Part shown: in pieces, positions 14,714 through 22,960 of the stretch | Layout of the letters: every line of letters starts with the position of its first letter | How positions within the stretch are numbered: the first letter of the stretch is position 1 | NCBI RefSeq assembly: GCF_016820445.1 | Contig: NZ_JADHDT010000003.1 | Coordinates: 1-64,000 of the forward strand | From: Sphingomonas beigongshangi | GTDB lineage: Bacteria; Pseudomonadota; Alphaproteobacteria; Sphingomonadales; Sphingomonadaceae | Reading direction: 5' to 3' | DNA length: 64,000 bases | Program-made: the position numbers and the translations under genes | The notes under the pieces: model-generated | Databases searched by the model: none | The model's input: only the letters and a program-made list of their open reading frames with translations | Told to the model about the DNA's origin: nothing

Positions 14714-15358
14714 TCAGCCGGCGTTGAAGACCGCGCCCAGGATCATCACCGACTCGGCCGGCTCCGACACCTGGACGGTGCCGCCGGCCTCCGCGACGAG
14801 CGTGTTCACGAGATAGGCGGCGGCGGCGCGCGGCGTCACGTCCCCCTCCCCCGCGCCGTCGGCGAGCGTGCGACGCAGGTCGGGGTCGAGAATGATGCGC
14901 GGCCCCTCGATCTTCACCGCGATCTCGATCTGCCCGCCGTTTTCCTCGCCGGCGACATCCAGCGTCCCGCCGCGGACCAGCGCCTCGTTGGCGATGAGCG
15001 CGAGGTTGAGCAGCACCTTGATCGCCGTCTTGGGCAGCGCGTCGCCCTCCACCATCCAGCCGAGACTGGTCCGCTTGTTGTCCGCCAGCAGGCCCTCGAT
15101 CGCCGTTTTCGCCTCGCGGACGTCGATCCGCTCGCCGAAACCCCCGCCGGCGCCGAAGGCGAGCCGGAAGAACTTGAGCTTGTTCGCGGACGTCCGTGCG
15201 CTTTCGCTGAGCAACACGAAGACGCGGGCGCGCATCTCCTCGTCCGGCTCGTCGCCGAGCAGTTCGAGCCCGTTGTTGAGCGCTCCGACGGGCGAGAGCA
15301 GGTCGTGGCACAGCCGCGAACAGAGCAGGCTGGCGAAATCGACCGGGCTGACGGACAT
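14714..15358 (-). CDS. chpT: Histidine phosphotransferase ChpT
   Basis: A 214-residue dimeric phosphotransferase of the CckA-ChpT-CtrA cell-cycle relay. The phosphorylated residue is His18 in SRLCHDLLSPVGALNNGLEL, and the C-terminal half is a degenerate kinase ATPase fold without ATP-binding boxes. In Caulobacter it passes phosphate to CtrA and CpdR. It is the first gene of the chemotaxis cluster here and ends 71 bases before cheA, so the two systems are probably cotranscribed. Confidence 0.9.
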   Translation of the reverse strand: MSVSPVDFASLLCSRLCHDLLSPVGALNNGLELLGDEPDEEMRARVFVLLSESARTSANKLKFFRLAFGAGGGFGERIDVREAKTAIEGLLADNKRTSLGWMVEGDALPKTAIKVLLNLALIANEALVRGGTLDVAGEENGGQIEIAVKIEGPRIILDPDLRRTLADGAGEGDVTPRAAAAYLVNTLVAEAGGTVQVSEPAESVMILGAVFNAG

Positions 15359-15415
15359 GCTGTTCCCTTTGTTGCTGATGCGTGTGTGGCCGACCCGAGT
15401 CGGGTGCGCAAGCGG

Positions 15416-15826
15416 CTACGCGGTCACCAGCGCGACCGGATCGAACCGGCGTTCCACCTCGCCCGCTGCCACGGCGCGCCAGGCGCGCACGTCGCCGCCG
15501 CCGACGATCAGCCAGATCGTGCCGTCGGGTGCCGCATCGGCCGCGTCGCGGGGGGACGGGGTGGCGCGGCCAGTCGGGTGCGAATGGTAATGGCCGACGA
15601 TCGGTGGCGCCCCGGCACGCGCCGCACGATGCGCCGCCAGGAGCGCGGCGGGATCGATTTCGAACCGCCGCGCCGGGTCGTCGGCCACGTTGTCGCAGGC
15701 GACGACCGCCTCGACGCGATCGTCGCGACCGAGCAGCAGGCCGCATACCTCGCGTCCCGGCGCCGCGGCGGCATGGACGCGGATTTGATCGAGCAGGTCG
15801 CTTGCAATCCAAAGCATCGTTCCCAC
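15416..15826 (-). CDS. JAMM-type (M67) metallopeptidase
   Basis: A 136-residue Mov34/MPN/PAD-1 family protein. The JAMM zinc site is complete: Glu in GREVCGLLLG, then GHYHSHPTGRATPSPRDAAD with both His and the Asp. Bacterial members of this size act on small sulfur-carrier proteins or on peptides, but the substrate here is unknown. It is divergent from the rluD-type gene and lies 57 bases upstream of chpT. Confidence 0.85.
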   Translation of the reverse strand: MGTMLWIASDLLDQIRVHAAAAPGREVCGLLLGRDDRVEAVVACDNVADDPARRFEIDPAALLAAHRAARAGAPPIVGHYHSHPTGRATPSPRDAADAAPDGTIWLIVGGGDVRAWRAVAAGEVERRFDPVALVTA

Positions 15827-15837
15827 ATCGTTACGGT

Positions 15838-16785
15838 ATGGACCGGGGGGTTTCCATCATCGATGCGACGATCGCGCCGGCCGCGGATGGCTGGCGGCTC
15901 GACCGTGCGCTCGCCGACGCCGTGCCGACACTGTCGCGCGAGCGGCTGAAGGTGCTGATCAACGCGGGCGCGGTGTCGCAGGGCGAGCGGCTGGTCCGCG
16001 ATCCCGCCAAGCGTGCGGCCGCCGGGGATCGCTTCGCGGTCGCCGTTCCCAACCCTACGCCCGCGCATAACGAGGCGCAGGACATTCCGCTCGTCGTCGC
16101 CTTCGAGGACGAGCATCTGATCGTCGTCGACAAGCCGGCCGGCCTGGTCGTCCACCCCGCCGCGGGCAATCTGGACGGGACGCTGGTCAATGCGCTGCTC
16201 CATCACTGCCACGGCAGCCTGTCGGGCATAGGCGGCGTCGCGCGGCCTGGCATCGTCCACCGCATCGACAAGGACACGAGCGGCCTGATAGTGGCCGCAA
16301 AGACCGACCGTGCGCATGAAGGGCTGGCGCGCCAGTTCCACGATCACAGCATCGACCGGCGCTATCGCGCGATCACCGGCGGCGTGCCGCGCCCCCCCGA
16401 AGGGACGGTAGACGCGCCGCTCGCGCGGTCGCCTGCCAATCGCAAGAAAATCGCGATCCAGGCGCACGGCAAGCGCGCGGTCACACATTACCGGACGATC
16501 CAGCCGCTGCGCGACGCGGCGCTGGTCGAATGCCGGCTGGAAACGGGCCGCACGCACCAGGTCCGCGTCCACATGGCCTCGATCGGGCACGCCTTGCTGG
16601 GTGACCCGGTTTATGGTAGAACAAAAGGTGTTCAGAAAGCGCTTCTCGAAACCCTCGGTTTCCGCCGCCAGGCCTTGCATGCGGCGCATCTGGGGTTCAT
16701 CCATCCGATCCGGGGCGATGCCCTGGCCTTCGAGAGCGCGATGCCTGCAGATATGCAGGAACTGTTCACCGAGCTTCACGTATAG
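15838..16785 (+). CDS. RluD-family large-subunit rRNA pseudouridine synthase
   Basis: A 315-residue enzyme. An N-terminal S4 RNA-binding domain (LDRALADAVPTLSRERLKVL) is followed by the synthase domain with the catalytic Asp in IVHRIDKDTSGLIVAAK and the conserved GRTHQVRVHMASIGHALLGD. Family members modify 23S rRNA around position 1911-1917. ATG 15838 is the only start consistent with the S4 domain edge. Which RluA/C/D subtype it is cannot be settled by eye. Confidence 0.9.
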   Translation: MDRGVSIIDATIAPAADGWRLDRALADAVPTLSRERLKVLINAGAVSQGERLVRDPAKRAAAGDRFAVAVPNPTPAHNEAQDIPLVVAFEDEHLIVVDKPAGLVVHPAAGNLDGTLVNALLHHCHGSLSGIGGVARPGIVHRIDKDTSGLIVAAKTDRAHEGLARQFHDHSIDRRYRAITGGVPRPPEGTVDAPLARSPANRKKIAIQAHGKRAVTHYRTIQPLRDAALVECRLETGRTHQVRVHMASIGHALLGDPVYGRTKGVQKALLETLGFRRQALHAAHLGFIHPIRGDALAFESAMPADMQELFTELHV

Positions 16786-16845
16786 GTTCGCGTCCCCGTC
16801 GCCGCGATGCGGGACGGGCGACCCCAGGAAAGGGAGAAGACGATC

Positions 16846-17751
16846 ATGGCAGCCCGCAGCAACGTCCCGGCGACGATTCCTGCCCTCGGCGGAGAGCAGA
16901 GCCTCAACCGCTATCTCGCCGAGATCAAGAAATTCCCCATCCTGGCGCCCGAGCAGGAATATATGCTCGCCAAACGCTTTCAGGAGCATGGCGACCCCGA
17001 GGCGGCGGCGCAGCTCGTCACCAGCCACCTGCGCCTCGTCGCGAAGATCGCGATGGGCTATCGCGGTTACGGCCTGCCCACGTCGGAGCTGATCAGCGAG
17101 GGCAATATCGGCCTGATGCAGGGCGTGAAGAAGTTCGAGCCCGACCGGGGCTTCCGCCTCGCCACCTATGCGATGTGGTGGATCCGCGCGTCGATCCAGG
17201 AATATATCCTGCGCTCGTGGAGCCTCGTGAAGATGGGCACCACCGCGGCGCAGAAGAAGCTGTTCTTCAACCTGCGGCGGATGAAGTCGAAGCTCGATGC
17301 GTTCGAGGACGGCGACCTCAAGCCGGAGGATGTCACGAAGATCGCCACCGACCTCGGCGTCAACGAGGACGAGGTGATCAGCATGAACCGCCGCATGGCG
17401 ATGGGCGGCGACACGTCGCTCAACGTCTCGATGCGGGAGGACGGCGAGGGTCAATGGCAGGACTGGCTGGCGGATGACGGCCCGCTGCAGGACCAGGTGG
17501 TCGCGGAGGCGCAGGAGGCAGACGTGCGTCACGACATGCTGGTGAGCGCGATGGACGACCTGAACGATCGCGAGAAGCATATCCTTACCGAGCGCCGCCT
17601 GACCGACGATCCCAAGACGCTTGAGGAGCTCAGCCAGGTCTATGGCGTATCGCGCGAGCGCGTCCGCCAGATCGAGGTGCGGGCGTTCGAGAAGCTGCAG
17701 AAGGCGATGATGCGGATCGCCGGCGAGAAGCGGCTGCTGGCGGCGGCCTGA
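16846..17751 (+). CDS. rpoH: Heat-shock sigma factor RpoH (sigma-32)
   Basis: A 301-residue sigma-70 family factor. It shows region 1.2 (LNRYLAEIKKFPILAPEQEY), region 2 (EGNIGLMQGVKKFEPDRGFR; YAMWWIRASIQEYIL), the RpoH box AAQKKLFFNLRRMKSKL, which distinguishes heat-shock sigma factors, and region 4 (ERRLTDDPKTLEELSQVYGV then SRERVRQIEVRAFEKLQ). The start at 16846 follows GGGAGAAGACGATC; an in-frame ATG at 16807 lacks a ribosome-binding site. It directs chaperone and protease transcription. Confidence 0.95.
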   Translation: MAARSNVPATIPALGGEQSLNRYLAEIKKFPILAPEQEYMLAKRFQEHGDPEAAAQLVTSHLRLVAKIAMGYRGYGLPTSELISEGNIGLMQGVKKFEPDRGFRLATYAMWWIRASIQEYILRSWSLVKMGTTAAQKKLFFNLRRMKSKLDAFEDGDLKPEDVTKIATDLGVNEDEVISMNRRMAMGGDTSLNVSMREDGEGQWQDWLADDGPLQDQVVAEAQEADVRHDMLVSAMDDLNDREKHILTERRLTDDPKTLEELSQVYGVSRERVRQIEVRAFEKLQKAMMRIAGEKRLLAAA

Positions 17752-17754
17752 CCG

Positions 17755-19155
17755 ATGCGCACCGTCGTCGTCGGCGGCGGTGCGGCCGGGATCGCAGCGG
17801 CGTGGCATCTGTACGATCACGGCGCCGACGTCCTGTTGGTCGAGGCAGGCGCGACGCTGGGCGGACGGGCGAAAAGCTGGTCGCTGGCGCTGCCGGATTG
17901 GGGCGACGGGCGCGGCCCCTCCTCTTTTCCCGCCGTACCGAGCCGGCGAACGCCGGGCTCCGCTCGGGACGGCCGCCATGACGACGCGCCGCCTTCTTCC
18001 ATCACCGTTTCCCGCCTGGGCTCCGGCGTCCGCCGCGGTGACGGAACCGGAGGTGACGCGGACAGCAACGGTGCCGAAAATACCGTCCCCGTCGATGCGG
18101 GCTGCGGATGGCTGCATTCCGCCCGCCGCAACAGCTGGACGGCGATCGCGCAGGCCAGCGGCTTCGCGATCGACCGGTCCTCGCCAAACTGGGACGTGCA
18201 GTGGCGCGATCTCGGCTTTCCGCCCGCCGAGCAGCAGTCCTTCGGAGAAGCCTATGACCGCTGGGATGCCGCCGCGTATGCCGCGCTCGACGGCCCCGAC
18301 CGGCCCCTGTCCGATTTCGTCGCGGCCGACGATCCGTGGCGACCGATGCTCGACGCCATCTCCGGCTATGTGAACGGCGCGCCGCTCGACCGCGTCTCGC
18401 TGCACGACTGGGCCGCCTACGAGGATGAAGCGACGGACGACAATTGGGCCCTGCCCGCAGGGTACGGCACGCTGATCGCGCATCATGCGAAGGGGCTGCC
18501 CGTGCGGCTCGGCACGTCCGTCACGCGGATCGACCATCGCGGCCGCATGATCCGCCTCGACACGCCGGCCGGTACGATCGAGGCGGATCGCGTCGTCCTG
18601 GCGCTGCCGACCACCGCTTATGCCGGCATCGCCTTCGATCCGCCGCTGCCCGACAAGCTGCAGGCGGCGGCGGACCTGCCGCTTGGCCTCGCCGACAAGG
18701 TCTTCATCGCGGTGGATCGCCCGGAATGGCCGGCGCATGCCCATCTGACCGGCAATCCGCACAGCGGGTGCACCGCGAGCCATCGATTGTCGCCGTTCGG
18801 GCGGCCGATCATCGAGAGCTTCTTCGGGGGCGCCTGTGCCGAGGCGATGGCGACACGCGAGGACGCGATCGCCTTCGCCGTGGACGAGCTTGTCGGGCTC
18901 CTCGGCAGCGGATGGCGCGCGCGGCTATTGCCCCTCGCCGCGACCCACTGGCGAGGCGAGCGGTTCATCCACGGCAGCTACAGCCATGCGCGCGTGGGGC
19001 GCGCGGGCGCGCGCGCGATCCTTGCCGAGCCGGTGGACGGGCGGCTGTTTTTCGCGGGCGAGGCCTGCTCGCGCCACGACTTCTCGACCGCGCATGGCGC
19101 GCATGATACCGGACTCGCCGCCGCCACGGCGATCCTGACGCAGCGCGCGGACTGA
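17755..19155 (+). CDS. FAD-dependent amine-oxidase-like protein with in-frame repeat insertion
   Basis: A 466-residue flavoprotein. It starts with the FAD-binding Rossmann motif VVVGGGAAGIAAAWHLYDHG, continues with the usual GGRAKSW arginine pair and ends with RLFFAGEACSRHDFSTAHGA, the second FAD-contacting motif of amine oxidases. Residues about 58-105 are Arg/Ser/Pro-rich, unlike the rest, and their DNA resembles the palindromic repeat of this genome, yet the frame stays open. Substrate unknown. It lies 3 bases after rpoH. Confidence 0.8.
   Translation: MRTVVVGGGAAGIAAAWHLYDHGADVLLVEAGATLGGRAKSWSLALPDWGDGRGPSSFPAVPSRRTPGSARDGRHDDAPPSSITVSRLGSGVRRGDGTGGDADSNGAENTVPVDAGCGWLHSARRNSWTAIAQASGFAIDRSSPNWDVQWRDLGFPPAEQQSFGEAYDRWDAAAYAALDGPDRPLSDFVAADDPWRPMLDAISGYVNGAPLDRVSLHDWAAYEDEATDDNWALPAGYGTLIAHHAKGLPVRLGTSVTRIDHRGRMIRLDTPAGTIEADRVVLALPTTAYAGIAFDPPLPDKLQAAADLPLGLADKVFIAVDRPEWPAHAHLTGNPHSGCTASHRLSPFGRPIIESFFGGACAEAMATREDAIAFAVDELVGLLGSGWRARLLPLAATHWRGERFIHGSYSHARVGRAGARAILAEPVDGRLFFAGEACSRHDFSTAHGAHDTGLAAATAILTQRAD
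17935..18044 (+). repeat. Palindromic repeat copy inside an open reading frame
   Basis: The left end (AGCCGGCGAACGCCGGGCTCC at its core) and the right end (GGCTCCGGCGTCCGCCGCGG) form an imperfect inverted repeat with the layout and size of the intergenic copies at 176-280 and 19890-19983. The expected GTCAT/ATGAC ends are diverged. It encodes about 36 residues in frame with the FAD oxidoreductase. Confidence 0.6.
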
Positions 19156-19195
19156 CTTGCCCGCCGCGCGGGGACAGGCCAGAGACGCGGGCGTC

Positions 19196-19873
19196 ATGGG
19201 CAGCATCCTCCGCATCCTCCTCAAGGCCGCGCTGGTCTTCGTGCTCCTCTCGGTGCTGATGGTCGGCGTCTATCGCTTCGTCCCGGTGCCGTTCACCTGG
19301 ACGATGATGGGCGACGTGATCCAGGGCCGCGGCGTGACGAAACAGTGGATGTCCCTCGACGCGATGGACCCCGACATGCCGCGCGCCGCGATCGCCGGAG
19401 AGGATGCGCGTTTCTGCGAACACCACGGCTTCGACTGGAAGGGGATCGCGAGCGCCGCCTATAGCAACGCCAAGGGCAAGAGGCTGCGCGGCGGCTCGAC
19501 GATCAGCCAGCAGACCGCGAAGAACGTCTTCCTCTTCCAGGGGGGCGGCTATCTGCGCAAAGCGGCCGAAGCCTATTTCACCGTCCTCATCGAGACGCTG
19601 TGGGGCAAGCGGCGGATCATGGAGGTGTATCTCAACGTCGCCGAGACCGGGATCGGCACCTATGGCGCGGATGCGGCGGCGATCCGCTATTTCAACCATG
19701 ATGCAACGCACCTCTCGCCGACCGAGGCCGGGCGGATCGCGGCCGTGCTGCCGCTGCCCAAGAAGCGCGCGGCGATCGACCCGCACGGATTCGTGCGCAG
19801 CCACGGCAATGCGCTGGCGCGCTATGTCGGGGTGGTGCGGCGGAGCGGGCTGGACGCCTGCCTGCGGACGTAG
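19196..19873 (+). CDS. mtgA: Monofunctional biosynthetic peptidoglycan transglycosylase
   Basis: A 225-residue glycosyltransferase family 51 enzyme anchored by one N-terminal span (LKAALVFVLLSVLMVGVYRF). The catalytic Glu is in AIAGEDARFCEHHGFDWKGI; GGSTISQQTAKNVFL and KRRIMEVYLNVAETGIGTYG are the other family motifs. It polymerises lipid II in the periplasm and has no transpeptidase domain. The start at 19196 is chosen because it puts the membrane span at the N-terminus. Confidence 0.94.
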   Translation: MGSILRILLKAALVFVLLSVLMVGVYRFVPVPFTWTMMGDVIQGRGVTKQWMSLDAMDPDMPRAAIAGEDARFCEHHGFDWKGIASAAYSNAKGKRLRGGSTISQQTAKNVFLFQGGGYLRKAAEAYFTVLIETLWGKRRIMEVYLNVAETGIGTYGADAAAIRYFNHDATHLSPTEAGRIAAVLPLPKKRAAIDPHGFVRSHGNALARYVGVVRRSGLDACLRT

Positions 19874-19889
19874 CGGGCATGTCCACCCG

Positions 19890-19983
19890 CGTCATCCCTA
19901 CGGAGGCGGGGATCCAGACGCGCGGAGGCTGGCTGGGAGCACAACGACAGCGTTTCTGGATTCCCGCCTTCGCGGGAATGACG
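19890..19983. repeat. Intergenic palindromic repeat, copy 3
   Basis: CGTCATCCCTACGGAGGCGGGGATCC at the left matches GGATTCCCGCCTTCGCGGGAATGACG at the right as an inverted repeat, the clearest copy of the family in the window. It lies after mtgA and is followed at 20004-20026 by a CCCCTCCC...GGGAGGGG hairpin, the second repeat type. Confidence 0.75.
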
Positions 19984-20003
19984 TGAGGGTGGAACCGGGT
20001 CTT

Positions 20004-20026
20004 CCCCTCCCGCGAGTGGGAGGGGG
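20004..20026. repeat. GGGAGGGG hairpin repeat
   Basis: CCCCTCCC-GCGAGT-GGGAGGGG forms a short GC hairpin between convergent mtgA and the small membrane gene. Relatives lie at 4880-4901, 31825-31852, 55811-55833 and, inside glyS, at 62973-62999. Confidence 0.55.
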
Positions 20027-20035
20027 CCCGGACAG

Positions 20036-20275
20036 TTACTTGTTCGCGTCGATCGCGTCGCCCGCCTTGTCGGCGGTCTTCTCGACGCTCTTGGCGGCCG
20101 AAGTCACCGCGTTGTTCTTCGCGCTCTCGCTGCTCTGATTGACGAACAGGAAATAGCCGCCGATCAGCACGGCGATCAGTAACACGATGGCGATGGCAAC
20201 GCCGCCACCGCCGCCGCTGCGCTCCACGACCGTAGTGTGCGTGGTCGGGGTCTCGACGATACGTTCCTCAACCAT
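20036..20275 (-). CDS. Small single-span membrane protein
   Basis: A 79-residue protein with a Thr/Val-rich N-terminus (MVEERIVETPTTHTTVVERS), five consecutive glycines, one membrane span (VAIAIVLLIAVLIGGYFLFV) and an Ala/Lys-rich, probably helical tail. The shape is common in sphingomonads, but I know no function. A GGAGAGGAGACGCAC ribosome-binding region precedes the start. Confidence 0.65.
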   Translation of the reverse strand: MVEERIVETPTTHTTVVERSGGGGGVAIAIVLLIAVLIGGYFLFVNQSSESAKNNAVTSAAKSVEKTADKAGDAIDANK

Positions 20276-20350
20276 GTGCGTCTCCTCTCCTTGTGAATGA
20301 TGGAGAGCGCAACGCCGTACGGTACGATGCCGTTCCGTCCGCGCAACGGA

Positions 20351-20674
20351 TCAAAACGGCAATTTGAAACCGGGAGGCAGCGGCAAGCCGTTGGTCATCT
20401 TGGACATTTCCGCGCCGCTTGCGGCATCGGCCTTGGTCCGCGCATCGTTGAACGCCGCGGCGAGCAGGTCCTCGAGCATCTGCTTTTCCGACACTTCGAT
20501 CAGCGAATCGTCGATCGAGATGCCGATGATGCGGCCTTTCGCGCTCGCCTTGACCTTGACGAGGCCGCCGCCGGCGACGCCCTCGACCTCGATCGTGTCG
20601 AGCTGTTCCTGCGCCTTCTGCAACTCGCTCTGCACGTTCTGCGCCATGGCGAGGATTTCATCGAGATTCTTCAT
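20351..20674 (-). CDS. ybaB: YbaB/EbfC nucleoid-associated protein
   Basis: A 107-residue DNA-binding protein. It has the family core GLVKVKASAKGRIIGISIDD and the C-terminal MTNGLPLPPGFKLPF. The start at 20674 overlaps the dnaX stop (ATGA), and the dnaX-ybaB order is the widespread arrangement in which recR usually follows. Here recR is absent. Confidence 0.93.
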   Translation of the reverse strand: MKNLDEILAMAQNVQSELQKAQEQLDTIEVEGVAGGGLVKVKASAKGRIIGISIDDSLIEVSEKQMLEDLLAAAFNDARTKADAASGAEMSKMTNGLPLPPGFKLPF

Positions 20675-22347
20675 GCAAGCCTCCGTTTTCCGGGGAAGTC
20701 TTCGAGTTCGGCTTCGGGGAAGACGGCGCGCGCGGCCTGCAGCATCGGATGTGCCCATGCCGCCTCGCGCGCGACGCCCTCCTTCATCTCCTCCGCCTCC
20801 GTCAGCGTCGGTTCGCCGGGCACGTCGTCCAGCGACACCTTCCACACCTGCCGCGTCAGCGTCTTCAGCGCGGCCGCAAGTTCGGACAGGGTGTCCGCGG
20901 TCATCGGCCGGGAGCCGCTGAAAACGATCTCCGGCGGAGCATAACGCACGAGACGCGCGCCATGGCGCAAGCGCGCGGCAAGCGCGAGCTGGCCCATATC
21001 GTCGATCGCATCGACCATCGCCGGAAAATCGGCGGGCACGGCGGGGCGTTCCTCGGCCGCCGGGACGGGAGGCGCGGCCGTCGCCGGTGCCGTGGCGGAT
21101 ACGCCAGCCGCGGTCGGCGCAGCCCCGCCGGGCAGGGCCGCGATCCTGCCACTGGCGATCTGCCGCGCCAACTCGCCCGGATCGGGCAGCGTCGAGGCGT
21201 GAATGGCGCGAAGCAGCGCCATCTCCGCCGCCTCGATCGGCAGCGCGGCCTTCGCGACCTCGTCATGCCCCTTGAGGAACAACTGCCACAAACGGTGCAA
21301 CGCGGGGAAGGACAAGGCCTGCGCCCATTCGGCGCGGGCGGCGCGCTCCTCGGCCGGTTGGGCAGGATCGTCGGGCGTGCCGACCTTGGTCAGCGTGACT
21401 GCGTGCACCGTCTCCAGCAGCGAACGGAGCACGGAGACCGGATCGACGCCATAGTCATACTGACGGCGCAGCGCGGCGAGCGCACCCTGACCATCGCCCG
21501 CGAGGACCAGCGCGAGCAGGTCGCGCACCGCACCGCGATCGGACAGTCCGAGCATCTGGCGCACCGCTGCGGCATCGACCGCCCCGCCCTCCAGCCCGGC
21601 ATGCGCGATCGCCTGGTCGAGGATCGACAGGCCATCGCGTGCCGACCCTTCCGCGGCGCGGGCAATCAGCATCAGCGCCTCGTCCTCCGCAGCGACGCCT
21701 TCCTGTTCGCAGACGTAGCGGAAATGCGCCGCGAGCTGCTCGGCGGAGATGCGGCGCAGATCGAAACGCTGGCAGCGCGACAGCACCGTGATCGGAACCT
21801 TGTTCACCTCCGTGGTCGCGAACAGGAACTTCACATGGGCGGGCGGCTCTTCCAGCGTCTTCAGCAGCGCGTTGAAGGCGTTCTTGGAGAGCATGTGGAC
21901 TTCGTCCACGATGTAGATCTTGTAGCGCGCCGAGACCGCCGCGTAGCGCGCCGCGTCGATGATCTCGCGCACGTCGTCGACGCCGGTATGGCTGGCGGCG
22001 TCCATCTCGATGACGTCGATGTGCCGCCCCTCCGCGATCGCGCGGCACGGCTCGCACACGCCGCACGGATCGATCGTCGGACCGCCCTGTCCGTCCGCCC
22101 CGATGCAGTTGAGCGCCTTGGCGATCAGCCGCGCGGTCGACGTCTTGCCGACCCCGCGCACGCCCGTCATCAGAAAGGCATGCGCCAGCCGGCCGCGCCG
22201 GATGGCGTTGCCGAGCGTGGTGACCATGGCATCCTGACCGATCAGCTCGGAAAAGGTCTGCGGCCGGTATTTGCGCGCGAGCACGCGATAGGCATTCGCC
22301 TTGCCCGCGGGCTGCGGCGGCTCGCCGAGGTCGAAGGAGTCGGACAT
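20671..22347 (-). CDS. dnaX: DNA polymerase III subunit gamma/tau
   Basis: A 558-residue AAA+ clamp-loader subunit. Walker A is in GVRGVGKTSTARLIAKALNC, the zinc cysteines in IDPCGVCEPC, Walker B in IYIVDEVHML, sensor 1 in FATTEVNKVP and the Arg finger in LSRCQRF. The Pro/Ala-rich tail after residue 390 is the tau-type linker and polymerase contact region. Whether a programmed frameshift yields gamma was not visible to me. ffs lies upstream. Confidence 0.95.
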   Translation of the reverse strand: MSDSFDLGEPPQPAGKANAYRVLARKYRPQTFSELIGQDAMVTTLGNAIRRGRLAHAFLMTGVRGVGKTSTARLIAKALNCIGADGQGGPTIDPCGVCEPCRAIAEGRHIDVIEMDAASHTGVDDVREIIDAARYAAVSARYKIYIVDEVHMLSKNAFNALLKTLEEPPAHVKFLFATTEVNKVPITVLSRCQRFDLRRISAEQLAAHFRYVCEQEGVAAEDEALMLIARAAEGSARDGLSILDQAIAHAGLEGGAVDAAAVRQMLGLSDRGAVRDLLALVLAGDGQGALAALRRQYDYGVDPVSVLRSLLETVHAVTLTKVGTPDDPAQPAEERAARAEWAQALSFPALHRLWQLFLKGHDEVAKAALPIEAAEMALLRAIHASTLPDPGELARQIASGRIAALPGGAAPTAAGVSATAPATAAPPVPAAEERPAVPADFPAMVDAIDDMGQLALAARLRHGARLVRYAPPEIVFSGSRPMTADTLSELAAALKTLTRQVWKVSLDDVPGEPTLTEAEEMKEGVAREAAWAHPMLQAARAVFPEAELEDFPGKRRLA

Positions 22348-22565
22348 TGGCGGTTAGATAGGCGGAACAGACCGGGATTGGTAGCGGCGTGTGGCAGCCG
22401 GCGCACGGTTGCCGACAGCGGCCACGGCGGACTCGTGCCGCCTAGTTGATGGCAAGGGAATGGTTTGAGCGCGGTCCGAGTGTGCCACAAGTACGGCTGG
22501 GCCGGACACCTCCGGGAGCCCCGGCGCGGGACCGACGTAGACGCGACGCTGTCGCGCTGCGAGGT

Positions 22566-22654
22566 GGGAGCCGGAACGACCCGCGGCGAAATCGTTGCGG
22601 CTGCTTCCTTCCGGACCTGACCGGGTTGGCGACGACCACGTCCGCCCGACTCCC
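22566..22654 (-). ncRNA. ffs: Signal recognition particle RNA (4.5S)
   Basis: The invariant SRP domain core GTCCGGAAGGAAGCAGCC lies around 22617-22599 on the minus strand. The ends are set by complementary GGGAGTCGG at 22654-22646 and CCGGCTCCC at 22574-22566. The length of about 89 bases fits the small bacterial SRP RNA without an Alu domain. It pairs with Ffh for membrane protein targeting. It lies upstream of dnaX, a frequent alphaproteobacterial arrangement. Confidence 0.93.
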
Positions 22655-22693
22655 GCGTGCCATATGGCGGGGTCGGGCGGGATGATCAAGCGT

Positions 22694-22939
22694 TTACCAG
22701 CGGGCGGTGCGGCAGACGCGGACGCGATGGTGGTGGCGCCACTGCCAGTCGCAAACGCGACGGACATGCGCGCGACCGCGCCAGTGCGGGCCACGGTGCC
22801 AGCGCGGGCCGTCATCGTGGCGGACCACGGTACGCTCGGTCACCACGGTGCGCTGCGCCGCGGCGGGTGCGGCGGCGATCGGCGCGAGGCCGGTCAGCGC
22901 GACGGCGCCGGCGGTGATCATGGTCAGCATCTTCATCAT
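22694..22939 (-). CDS. Small secreted Arg/His-rich protein
   Basis: An 81-residue protein with a clear signal peptide (MLTMITAGAVALTGLAPIAA, cleaved near APAAAQ). The mature part is basic and aromatic, with HRGPHWRGRAHVRRVCDWQW and HHHRVRVCRTARW; its two Cys may form a disulfide. Family unknown. The next gene upstream encodes a similar small secreted protein with the same two-cysteine end, so the pair may be related. Confidence 0.6.
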   Translation of the reverse strand: MMKMLTMITAGAVALTGLAPIAAAPAAAQRTVVTERTVVRHDDGPRWHRGPHWRGRAHVRRVCDWQWRHHHRVRVCRTARW

Positions 22940-22960
22940 CGGTCCTCCTCTTGCTGGAAC

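Noticed and set aside
15508..18783. A 1,091-codon open frame on the minus strand across the pseudouridine synthase, rpoH and FAD oxidoreductase genes.
   Set aside because: It lies antisense to three recognisable genes and its protein has no family features. GC-rich coding DNA often leaves the antisense frame open.
20671..22347. A programmed frameshift site in dnaX.
   Set aside because: I saw no slippery A-rich run with a following hairpin that would support gamma production, so none is claimed.
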